Shown: piece after piece, positions 16,531 through 23,231 of the stretch
Position numbering within the stretch: the stretch's first letter is position 1
Layout: the number at the start of each line of letters is the position of its first letter
NCBI GenBank assembly: GCA_945861635.1
Contig: CAMAWH010000057.1
Coordinates: 1-32,983 of the forward strand
DNA: 32,983 nt
DNA from: Klebsiella pneumoniae
Lineage (GTDB): Bacteria; Myxococcota_A; UBA796; SXON01
Reading direction: 5' to 3'
Notes under the pieces: generated by a model
What the model was told of the DNA's origin: nothing
The model's input: the letters and a program-made list of their open reading frames with translations, nothing else
Database searches by the model: none
Translations under genes and position numbers: made by a program

Positions 16531-16566
16531 CGAGACTCCACGCGCGGACAAGTCTTTGCCCGAACG

Positions 16567-16604
16567 CCGTTGACCGTACACCCCCTGTGGTGCGTGGTCA
16601 ACGG
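16567..16604. repeat. Long inverted repeat upstream of the FG-GAP gene
   Basis: CCGTTGACC (16567-16575) and GGTCAACGG (16596-16604) are perfect 9-bp arms around 20 nt. A second interlocking inverted repeat, GTACACC (16576-16582) and GGTGTAC (16607-16613), overlaps it. The location, 37 bp ahead of the lipoprotein start, suits an operator, or an attenuator in the leader. The function is not known. Confidence 0.6.
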
Positions 16605-16613
16605 GCGGTGTAC

Positions 16614-16770
16614 TGGAGTTACCCCATCGACCCCTCCCGGCGGTCTCGGGTGCCGGGAGCTGGACTGCTATAATCCGGGGTCAGGGATGCGGGGAGCCGG
16701 GGGCTGGGAACTGGCGGCTGGACGGCGGGATCTGGGTGGGCGGGCGCTGGGACGCGCGGTGCCTCGCGAA
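16614..16770 (+). other. Intergenic stretch with TATAAT and a doubtful 34-codon ORF
   Basis: TATAAT at 16669-16674 is followed by CCGGGGTCAGGG and an ATG at 16687 opening a 34-codon frame (MRGAGGWELAAGRRDLGGRA...) that ends at 16791 inside the three-hairpin element. The peptide is Gly/Arg-rich and unlike known families. It may be a real promoter with a remnant or spurious ORF. Nothing else is seen. Confidence 0.2.
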
Positions 16771-16838
16771 TGGAAGAAAACCTTCCAGTGACGGGCACTT
16801 GGCTGCCCAAGTGCCTGCGAATGGAACGAATTCTGCCA
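16771..16838. repeat. Three-hairpin palindromic element, sister type (68 bp)
   Basis: Hairpin 1 is TGGAAG, loop AAAAC, CTTCCA (16771-16787). Hairpin 2 is GGCACTTGG, loop CTGC, CCAAGTGCC (16794-16815), perfect 9-bp arms. Hairpin 3 (16822-16838) is a decayed inverted copy of hairpin 1. Linkers are 6 nt on each side. The plan matches the elements at 4355 and 22652, and the central hairpin shares CACTTGG-N3-CCCA-N-GTG with them, but the outer arms are a different sequence. Confidence 0.7.
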
Positions 16839-16840
16839 CT

Positions 16841-16903
16841 CGAGCGCGGGCGGCCAGAGTTCGAACGCGGTCGTCCAGAGTTCGAGCGCGGTCGCTCAGA
16901 GTC
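16841..16903. repeat. 21-bp tandem repeat beside the sister element
   Basis: Three copies of CGARCGCGGKCGNYCAGAGTY (16841-16861, 16862-16882, 16883-16903), about 80-90 percent alike. They immediately follow the palindromic element, as tandem repeats do at the other two copies. The remaining intergenic sequence up to 17113 shows no gene I can support. Confidence 0.85.
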
Positions 16904-17113
16904 GGCGCCCCATTCTTCACGCCGTGCCCCGTCAGCAGGCCCACATCCTCAGCACCGGGTTCTTTTTTGGCCCAGCCGTGCATTTCCTGTTGCCGGAAGG
17001 CGTCGTTCCGATCGGAACAACTCGCCACAAACCTACCGATCATCACGAGAATGGGTCAACGGCTGGAGACAGGACTTCGCGGACAGGTCGGCTCGATCCC
17101 AACGATTTGCTGC

Positions 17114-17119
17114 TACAAT
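17114..17119 (+). promoter_or_regulatory. -10-like TACAAT, 6 nt before the GTG at 17126
   Basis: TACAAT is followed by CCGCCA and GTG. There is no Shine-Dalgarno. It has the same arrangement as at 13469, 13515, 22078 and 23885, so a leaderless transcript is inferred. Confidence 0.5.
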
Positions 17120-17125
17120 CCGCCA

Positions 17126-19213
17126 GTGTTCCTGCTCTACGCCTGTGTTGGCGTCGGTGAAGCCGACCCGTGGCCAGCGGCCGATTCCGACGCGGGTACG
17201 GCATTCCGCGTCGGAACAGACTGGGCGTCCATTCAGGCAGCCGCCGACGCGGCGGGCCGGGCTGGAGGCGGAATCGTGAGCATTCCAGAAGGTGAATGGT
17301 CGGAAAGGCTTATTTTCGACCAACGACACGACGGGGTGACCCTGCTTGGCGACGAAGGCGCTACCCTCGCACCGTCGGACCTGGCGGAAACCGACATGGC
17401 CGTCCGGCTCGATGGCAACGCTGGCACCGTTGTGACCCTCCAGCATCTGCGTGTGAGCGGCGGGGCGGGTCACGGCCTGACGTCCGCCGGGGGCACGTTG
17501 ACCCTGCTGGACATGGTCGTGGAGGGTGGGCCACGCGGCGTCGGCATCGCCGCGGAGGGTACCGGGGCTCACGTCGACGCCCGTGGCCTCGCGATCACCG
17601 GAACGCAGCGGGGCGTGCAGGTGAGGGATGGGGGCACGGCAACCGTGGCGGACAGCACCATCCGCGACGCAGAATTTGGTGCCGTCGTGGAAAGCGCGGG
17701 CAGCGGACTTGGGCTGGATGCCGTCGAGTTTATCGGAGGGACAGACAGCATGACGGCCAAGGCCGGCGCGATTCTGGTGACAAAGGACGTATCGGCGTCC
17801 GGCGCCCAGAATGCGGGTGTCGCCTGCACGGGCGGAGGCACGAACGTCCGCGGCGTGCGCACGACCCTGCGTGACCTTGGCAATGGTCAGGGACAGCCAG
17901 GGGCATACGGCTTTGGCGTGCTCGTCGAATCCGGGTGCCACGTGCTCCTTACGGATCTCGTCGTCGAAACGTTCGACTTTGCCGGCGTACATGCGGCCGG
18001 CCCCGACGCCGTGGTGTCCATCAGCGGCTGTTTGATTCGCGACGGCGATCCCACAGGGAACGTATGGGCGGGTGTTGGGATCAGCAGCGAAGCAGGCGCT
18101 GTGGTGACCGCTCGTGACTGCGCCCTATCGGAAAACCGGTACGTCGGCCTGTACGCCAACGCGGCGACCCTGACGGCGTCTCGCGTCTCCGTGCGCGACA
18201 CACGAACGGTCGGTCCCAATCTTGGCGGCATCGGCTTTTACAGCTCCCAAAGCACCGTGTCGTATACGGATATCGTCAGTGAGGGCAACGCGGCGGGTCT
18301 GATCGCCTTCGGAGGCGCGCTGACCGTCGAGCGTGCGAGCGTTGGCGAACCCAACGTGAGACCGTCCTCGCGCGCGGGACACGGCATCGAGCTTGGCGGC
18401 GACCTCGACGCTGTGCTGACGGACGTGGTGGTGGCTGACGCCGTGGAGGCCGGCATCGTCGTCACCGGACCTGCCCGATCGTACGCCCGCAACATCCTGG
18501 TCCGCGGCACCACGCCCAGCGATCGGACCGCTGTCGGCAACGGGGTGTTCGTGCAGACCGACGGCGTGCTGTCCGTCGAGGGGTTGCGCGCGGAAGGAAA
18601 CGTCGGCGTTGGCCTGGTGGTCTCCGACTGGGCATCGGTGCACTGCCGCGACTGTGTCCTTGCCGGAAACCGGTTTGCAGGCGCCGCCGTCAATTCCAGC
18701 ACGCTCGTACTCGTGGACGCGGTGATCGAGGGCAACCTGCCCGACGGCTCGCTCGGAGGTGGAATGGGGATTTACGCCGAAATGCTCAACGCCGACGCGC
18801 TCCTTTCCGTTGACGGCACCGTGGTGGGTCCCCACGCATACGCAGCACTTTGGTTCGACGGCCCGGGGGCGTACCACATCACCGATAGTGACGTGTCCGG
18901 GTCTCCCGGCGTGCAACTGCGCGAGGGTCTGGTGGTCCACGGCAACGCGGTGTACGCGCAGGCCGGCGCCGTGCCGACACTGACAAGAGACAGCTTCCAC
19001 GGCGCGGATATTGCCGTGCTCCTCGATGGGGCAGGTGCGCTGTTCGACGCGACGACGTTCGCGAACAATCGGATCGATGTTCGACAACAGACGTGCGTGG
19101 GGGGTGCCGTCGTCGTCAGCGCCATCACCGAGATTTGTCCAACGGATTCGGTGTTGACGCTGACGCCGGAGTACGCGGTGTTCCTCATGGATCCCCTGGT
19201 CATCGAAGAGTAG
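17126..19213 (+). CDS. Right-handed beta-helix lipoprotein (pectate-lyase-like fold)
   Basis: 695 residues from GTG 17126 (MFLLYACVGVGEADPW, lipobox LYAC). The frame is open upstream to 16736 through repeats, and an ATG at about 17050 would give a longer but poorer signal. 'WASIQAAADAAGRAGGGIVSIPEGEW' is the classic entry of pectate-lyase/polygalacturonase-type beta-helix proteins. It is followed by more than a dozen rungs with PbH1-like pattern (GVGIAAEGTGAHVDARGLAITGT, GIELGGDLDAVLTDVVVADAVEAGI, VFVQTDGVLSVEGLRAEGNVGVGLVV). Paired Cys in some rungs suggests disulfides. No catalytic lyase residues are evident, so a structural or binding role at the surface is more likely than an enzyme. It is co-directional with the next lipoprotein gene, 35 bp away. 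Confidence 0.85.
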   Translation: MFLLYACVGVGEADPWPAADSDAGTAFRVGTDWASIQAAADAAGRAGGGIVSIPEGEWSERLIFDQRHDGVTLLGDEGATLAPSDLAETDMAVRLDGNAGTVVTLQHLRVSGGAGHGLTSAGGTLTLLDMVVEGGPRGVGIAAEGTGAHVDARGLAITGTQRGVQVRDGGTATVADSTIRDAEFGAVVESAGSGLGLDAVEFIGGTDSMTAKAGAILVTKDVSASGAQNAGVACTGGGTNVRGVRTTLRDLGNGQGQPGAYGFGVLVESGCHVLLTDLVVETFDFAGVHAAGPDAVVSISGCLIRDGDPTGNVWAGVGISSEAGAVVTARDCALSENRYVGLYANAATLTASRVSVRDTRTVGPNLGGIGFYSSQSTVSYTDIVSEGNAAGLIAFGGALTVERASVGEPNVRPSSRAGHGIELGGDLDAVLTDVVVADAVEAGIVVTGPARSYARNILVRGTTPSDRTAVGNGVFVQTDGVLSVEGLRAEGNVGVGLVVSDWASVHCRDCVLAGNRFAGAAVNSSTLVLVDAVIEGNLPDGSLGGGMGIYAEMLNADALLSVDGTVVGPHAYAALWFDGPGAYHITDSDVSGSPGVQLREGLVVHGNAVYAQAGAVPTLTRDSFHGADIAVLLDGAGALFDATTFANNRIDVRQQTCVGGAVVVSAITEICPTDSVLTLTPEYAVFLMDPLVIEE

Positions 19214-19248
19214 AGATCGTCGGTGCCAAAAGGTGCGACACTCCGCGC

Positions 19249-21096
19249 ATGCTCACCCTCCTCTCCCTCGCCGCCTGCACCGACTACACCGTGATTGCCG
19301 AGAAGTCCGCGCACGCGGACGACACCGACACCTCGACCTTTGACCCCGGCGACGACAGTGCCATCGACTCTGGCCCGCCCCCCACGTGCGTCGGCTATGC
19401 AGATCCCCTCGCCTACACCATCGAGCCCGATCCCACCTGCGAGATCGTGGACCCACCGGGCACGTTCACGCCCGTCATCGAGTGGCAGTGGAGCGCGTCG
19501 CCAACCTATCCCGAGTACGCCCAGGTGATGATGGCGCCCGTCGTGATCGACGTGTCAGAGGATGGCACGCCGGACGTCGTGTTCATCACCTTTGGACCGC
19601 AGGGCGATCGGGGAACGGGTGTGCTGCGGGCGATCGATGGTGCAAGCGGAAGCGAGCACTGGGCGCTGAAAGCCACCCTCGCAAACATCACGGGTACAAG
19701 CGGCATTGGCGCCGGTGACGCCGACGGGGATGGGCACGCCGAACTCTACATGTGCGCCGGAACCAACCTCCTGTCCGTCGACCACCTTGGCGTCGAGCGT
19801 TGGATCGCCCCAGGAATCTGCACGAGCGGAGAAGACTGCCCCTCCCTCCACGATATGGAGGGCGATGGCACTGCCGAAATCGTCGTGGGGCGCAGCGTGC
19901 TGGAGCCAGACGGCAGCGTTCGCTTCACGGGAACCGGCGGGCGCGGCGCAACCGGCGGGTATGGCGCCACCAGCTTTGGCGCCGACGTCGATGGCGACGG
20001 ACTGCTGGAGGTGATCGCCGGAAACACCGTGTATCGGGCGGACGGCAGCATCCTCTGGGGTAACAGCAACCCCGACGGCGAGGCCGCCATCGCCGACTTC
20101 GAGTTGGACGGCGTGCCGGACATCGTCGTCACCACGCCCAGCGGGCTGTACCGCTACAACGCAGCAACAGGCGAGCAGATCTGGGGTCCCATTCCCCAGG
20201 TCGGCGGCGGGTGGGGCGGGGCGCCCACGATTGCGGATTTCGACGGCGACGGGCTCCCGGAAATCGGTGTGGCCGAGTTGACCACCTATGTCGTGCGCGC
20301 GGCCGACGGAAGCACGCTTTGGGCGGCGGCAACGCACGAAGGTTCGGTTGCAATCACGGGTTCCTCCGTCTTTGATTTCGAGGGAGACGGCGCCGCGGAG
20401 GTGCTCTATGCGGACGAGTTGACGCTTTGGGTGCTCTCCGGCGTCGATGGAAGCGTGAAGCTCCAACTCGACGAGCACGCATCCGCCACGGTTTCCGAGT
20501 ACCCGCTGGCCGTGGACGTCGATGGTGACGATGCGGCGGAGATCGTTCTCGCTTCCAACAATTACTACCTCACCGGGTGGACGGGCATCACGGTTATCGG
20601 CGATGCAAGTGACTCCTGGGTGAACGCCGGCAGCATCTGGAACCAGCACGCCTTCCACCAGTCTCACATCGCCGCCGACGGATCGATCCCCACCGCGCCC
20701 CTCCCAAGTTGGGAGGCGCACAACACCTTCCGCGCCGGAGATGTGGTCGGTCCGCCGACGTCCGCCCTGCCCGATTTGGCGCCGGGGAGTGTGGAGGTGT
20801 GTGCCGATACGTGCTCCCTCGGGCAGGTGGACGCGTGGTTCGCGGTTGAATCGCAGGGGACGCGGGATGCCGGGGAGTTCCTCGTTGCGTTGGCCCGCGC
20901 GGACGGCTCGCTGTTCCGCGCGGAGAGGATTTCAGGGTTGGCGGCCGGGAGTATGGCGTGGCTTGGTCCGTTTCCATTGGGGGAGGGAGAATTCCCCGTG
21001 CGCATCGCCATCGACGACGACGGGTCCGGTTCCGGGCTGGTCGAGGAGTGTGACGAGCGCGATAACGTCGTGACCGTGGACTGGCCGTGTGAGTGA
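19249..21096 (+). CDS. VCBS/FG-GAP repeat lipoprotein
   Basis: 615 residues from ATG 19249. The next plausible in-frame starts lie inside the preceding gene, so the signal MLTLLSLAAC (lipobox LAAC) is very short and lacks a basic n-region. A Thr/Asp linker follows, then a propeller of VCBS/FG-GAP blades with calcium loops: DVSEDGTPDVVFITFG, DADGDGHAELYMCAG, DVDGDGLLEVIAGN, DFELDGVPDIVVTT, DFDGDGLPEIGVAE, DFEGDGAAEVLYAD, DVDGDDAAEIVLAS. Interspersed are ADGSTLW-type strands typical of PQQ-like rungs. The C-terminal 110 residues (PDLAPGSVEVCADTC ... VRIAIDDDGSGSGLVEECDERDN) look like a CARDB/Ig-like module. Surface, calcium-binding; ligand unknown. A weak -10-like GACACT ends 6 nt before ATG. 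Confidence 0.85.
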   Translation: MLTLLSLAACTDYTVIAEKSAHADDTDTSTFDPGDDSAIDSGPPPTCVGYADPLAYTIEPDPTCEIVDPPGTFTPVIEWQWSASPTYPEYAQVMMAPVVIDVSEDGTPDVVFITFGPQGDRGTGVLRAIDGASGSEHWALKATLANITGTSGIGAGDADGDGHAELYMCAGTNLLSVDHLGVERWIAPGICTSGEDCPSLHDMEGDGTAEIVVGRSVLEPDGSVRFTGTGGRGATGGYGATSFGADVDGDGLLEVIAGNTVYRADGSILWGNSNPDGEAAIADFELDGVPDIVVTTPSGLYRYNAATGEQIWGPIPQVGGGWGGAPTIADFDGDGLPEIGVAELTTYVVRAADGSTLWAAATHEGSVAITGSSVFDFEGDGAAEVLYADELTLWVLSGVDGSVKLQLDEHASATVSEYPLAVDVDGDDAAEIVLASNNYYLTGWTGITVIGDASDSWVNAGSIWNQHAFHQSHIAADGSIPTAPLPSWEAHNTFRAGDVVGPPTSALPDLAPGSVEVCADTCSLGQVDAWFAVESQGTRDAGEFLVALARADGSLFRAERISGLAAGSMAWLGPFPLGEGEFPVRIAIDDDGSGSGLVEECDERDNVVTVDWPCE

Positions 21097-21127
21097 GGCG
21101 CGCCAGGTGTGATGGCGTCGACGGCGC

Positions 21128-22078
21128 CTACGGCACCAACGTCGGCTCCAGATACCCAAGTCCGCCCCACGATGCGTACTCCTCCGTCACGATATCGATC
21201 TCGTTCGACCCCACGGTAAACAAGGAGGCGTCGAGGTCAGCGATGGTCCCTGCCATCCAATAGTCTACCTCCGCCGGGCCGCCTCCGCCCCCACCGAGCG
21301 TCGTTCCGCCCGACCAGATCGTCGCGCCGTCCACGACAATGTAAACGTTGTCGTTGATCGGCACACCGAGAAACCAAGGCGAGGACAAGCGAATGGCCGT
21401 AAAACCGCACGCCGGGACATCCACGGTGAGTCGAAAAAAGTGACAATCGATGCTGTTCACCTGATCCCAACTGGCCCAGATCCTCCCGGCTGCCGTTCCT
21501 TCCGTCGCACTTCCCGGCGGCGTGTAATCGCCGGAATCCCACACCCAGGCTGGGGAGGTCGGGAGGGCGATGGCGTCACCGATGCACGAGCCGATGCTGG
21601 CGCCGGCGACGCGATCCGCCATCGCCGATCGCTCCCACTGCGCGTTCAGATCCCACCCTTCTGAGGTTGGCGGTGCCCAATCGACGCTGCGCTCGTCCGC
21701 ACCGATGTCTCCGTCGGTGTCGGCGGCTTCCAATCGCCACGTCGTCGCTCCGGTGGCGGGTGTCCAGAAAAGTGAACTCGTTCCATCACTCTCCGGTGAC
21801 CCCGTCCACACCGCGATACCGTTTCCGAACCACGTGACGGCGAGCGCGCCATCCCCCCCGCCGACCTTCCCGCGGAGGGTCACGCCATCGCAATCGTTGA
21901 CGGGAACGCCCGGTTCCGGCGAGGTGATCTCCGCCCTGGGGACGAGGTTGTCCGGCGCGGACGAGTCGGCCTGGGCGGTGTCGTCGGGCGGGTCGGAGGT
22001 CGAGCCCGTGTCCACGGCGTCCAACGCCACCTTCTCAGCGTTGAGACCCTGATCGGAGCACGCGAGTAACCACCACAT
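21128..22078 (-). CDS. Lipoprotein of unknown family with Ig-like segment
   Basis: 316 residues from ATG 22078, starting MWWLLACSDQG. If this start is right the signal is only six residues before the lipid Cys. An upstream in-frame GTG at about 22132 would instead give MTCPRRPSRSPSRWCIIPSM before it, with a basic n-region. After a Thr/Asp/Ser linker comes an Ig-like or PKD-like segment (AEITSPEPGVPV, GVTLRGKVGGGDGALAVTW, TWRLEAADTDGDIGADE). The C-terminal 170 residues look like a beta-sandwich, possibly galactose-binding-like (FFRLTVDVPACGFTAIRLSS, VYIVVDGATIWSGG, VGSNEIDIVTEEYASWGGLG). The domain is not recognised with confidence. Gene remnants and repeats lie upstream. Confidence 0.7.
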   Translation of the reverse strand: MWWLLACSDQGLNAEKVALDAVDTGSTSDPPDDTAQADSSAPDNLVPRAEITSPEPGVPVNDCDGVTLRGKVGGGDGALAVTWFGNGIAVWTGSPESDGTSSLFWTPATGATTWRLEAADTDGDIGADERSVDWAPPTSEGWDLNAQWERSAMADRVAGASIGSCIGDAIALPTSPAWVWDSGDYTPPGSATEGTAAGRIWASWDQVNSIDCHFFRLTVDVPACGFTAIRLSSPWFLGVPINDNVYIVVDGATIWSGGTTLGGGGGGPAEVDYWMAGTIADLDASLFTVGSNEIDIVTEEYASWGGLGYLEPTLVP

Positions 22079-22085
22079 GCTGGGG

Positions 22086-22091
22086 ATTATA
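22086..22091 (-). promoter_or_regulatory. -10 TATAAT, 7 nt before the ATG at 22078
   Basis: On the minus strand a perfect TATAAT is followed by CCCCAGC and ATG. No clear -35 or Shine-Dalgarno is seen. It is the strongest of the leaderless-type arrangements in the window and supports the short start at 22078. Confidence 0.55.
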
Positions 22092-22137
22092 CACCAGCGC
22101 GAGGGGGACCGGGACGGGCGGCGAGGGCAGGTCACCG

Positions 22138-22290
22138 CTACCGCGGCGGTGGGCTCCAAACTCCCGCAGGCCCGCCGAACGCACCCATGTCGTTGCGGCT
22201 GGTATCGACATCGTCATCGTCCGAATCGTCACCGGCGTCAATCGCCGGGGAGTAGCCGGCGCGCAGCGTGTAAACCGCCGGCGACGAGAG
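22138..22290 (-). pseudogene. C-terminal remnant of a choice-of-anchor Q (beta-helix) protein
   Basis: On the minus strand, ending at TAG 22138-22140, the frame reads VYTLRAGYSPAIDAGDDSD, then VDTSRNDMGAFGGPAGVW. This is the well-known tail of 'choice-of-anchor Q domain' beta-helix surface proteins (SPAIDAGDP..DPDGSRNDMGAYGGP). Nothing upstream in any frame continues the protein, and a (GA)n/(CT)n microsatellite of about 13 bases sits at the break near 22288-22300. It is read as a decayed gene end left behind by rearrangement. Confidence 0.7.
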
Positions 22291-22651
22291 AGAGAGAGCC
22301 CGCGTGGCGAGTGTACCCCGACCACGGCCTGACAGGGTGTTGCCACAATCTCCCGTTCCTCATCTCCCGTTCCTCAATTTCTACGGCTGGTGTCCGGACG
22401 GGTGCGAGGGTCCGCGCGACCCGGACCGCCGACCCGAGGCGAGCGTTGGCTGATGTCAACCGGTGCGTCGTAAGCCGCCGAGGGTTTGACCCACGTGGGC
22501 GCACGCGCCCAGAAACGCGGTGCCGTTTCTGCCAGTCCGTGCCCTTCCGTCAACGTGGCACCGATGGGCCCTGCTGGCCACGATACGCCGAGATAGGCGG
22601 CGCGCTCCATGCCTTGCATGGCGCGGCGGCGACGGAGCCCGCCGCCGCCGC
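22291..22651. other. Non-coding stretch rich in inverted and direct repeats
   Basis: No gene is supported here. A perfect 14-bp tandem duplication TCTCCCGTTCCTCA lies at 22349-22376. Four inverted repeats follow: CCCACGTGGG (22490-22499), TGGGCGC-AC-GCGCCCA (22496-22511), CAGAAACG-N6-CGTTTCTG (22510-22531) and CCATGC-CTT-GCATGG (22607-22621). They lead into the three-hairpin element. Confidence 0.7.
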
Positions 22652-22723
22652 AACGCGACAGGACGTCGCGTTCACGCCCACTTGGGCACCCATGTGGCCA
22701 CCAACGCGACATCGCGTCGCGTT
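22652..22723. repeat. Three-hairpin palindromic element, copy 2 (72 bp)
   Basis: Same length and orientation as the copy at 4355-4426, with 67 of 72 bases identical. The five differences fall in the two linkers and in the loop of hairpin 2 (TA to CA). Every stem base is conserved: AACGCGAC/GTCGCGTT at 22652-22672 and 22703-22723, and CCACTTGGG..CCCATGTGG at 22678-22697. Similarity continues about 15 bp on the downstream side (GGGCGGCCGTCGCAAGCG). Confidence 0.9.
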
Positions 22724-22729
22724 GGGCGG

Positions 22730-22809
22730 CCGTCGCAAGCGTTTCGACGCCCCGTACGCGGAGGTGTCGCCGTCGCAAGCGGTTCGACGCTCCGGACGCG
22801 GAGGTGTCC
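22730..22809. repeat. 40-bp tandem duplication leading into the HNH gene
   Basis: Two copies (22730-22769 and 22770-22809) differ at four positions. Each encodes, in a different frame because 40 is not a multiple of three, the peptide KRFDAPxAEVS that opens the HNH gene. The duplication therefore seems to have arisen from the 5' part of the HNH coding sequence. Confidence 0.8.
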
Positions 22810-23184
22810 GAGACGATCGCCGGCGAGGCCGCCTGCGACGCCGAGATCATCGACATGCAGCCGGGGCCCACCGGGGGTCACTCCAGCCGCGCGATTCCGC
22901 CTGTTCTACGCAGGAAGGTGTTGCACCGGGCGGGATGGAAATGCGAGGTGCCGGACTGTCGAAATCGACTGTGGTTGGATGTGCACCACACGGAGCCGTG
23001 GGTCGAGTGTCGGACGCACGACTTTGGCAAACTGCTCGTCGTCTGTGGCGCCCATCATCGGGCGATTCACAACGGGTATTTGTCGGTGTCCGTGCGGCCG
23101 GACGGGTGTGTGGTTGTCGAGCACGCGGACGGGCGGAAGTCGGTGGGCCCCGCGCGAACTGAGTCGCCGTCCAAAAATAACTGA
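22804..23184 (+). CDS. HNH endonuclease, probably N-terminally truncated
   Basis: 126 residues from GTG 22804 (GGAGG abuts it); the open frame reaches 22609 through repeats. 'IPPVLRRKVLHRAGWKCEVPDCRNRLWLDVHHTEPWVE' then 'GKLLVVCGAHHRAIHNG' is a complete HNH nuclease core with the Cys pair for structural zinc, the catalytic HH and the final N/H positions. It matches the type often multi-copy in Myxococcota, where a longer N-terminal domain precedes 'ACDAxIID'; here that domain is missing and replaced by the palindromic element. The last codons (SPSKNN, stop) are formed by the terminal repeat of the MITE-like element. Activity is possible but unproven. A second partial copy is at 32780-32983. 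Confidence 0.75.
   Translation: MSETIAGEAACDAEIIDMQPGPTGGHSSRAIPPVLRRKVLHRAGWKCEVPDCRNRLWLDVHHTEPWVECRTHDFGKLLVVCGAHHRAIHNGYLSVSVRPDGCVVVEHADGRKSVGPARTESPSKNN
23166..23181 (+). repeat. Solo terminal repeat of the MITE-like element
   Basis: GCCGTCCAAAAATAAC, identical to the 16-bp ends of the elements at 8736 and 32503, with GAGTC in front as at the 8885 end. No second end lies within 300 bp. It directly precedes the TGA of the HNH gene. Probably a deletion remnant. Confidence 0.8.
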
Positions 23185-23231
23185 CGCGTGCGGCGTGCCG
23201 GCGGCATGACAGGGGTCAACCTGGCCGTCCT

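Noticed and set aside
16841..16903. tRNA-like TTCGAAC sequence
   Set aside because: It is part of a 21-bp tandem repeat; no acceptor stem, anticodon arm or CCA can be drawn around it.
16681..17046. Minus-strand 121-codon frame through the sister element
   Set aside because: It contains a heptad-like stretch, but this is produced by the 21-bp tandem repeat, and the rest is read through the palindromes. No start signal or family resemblance.
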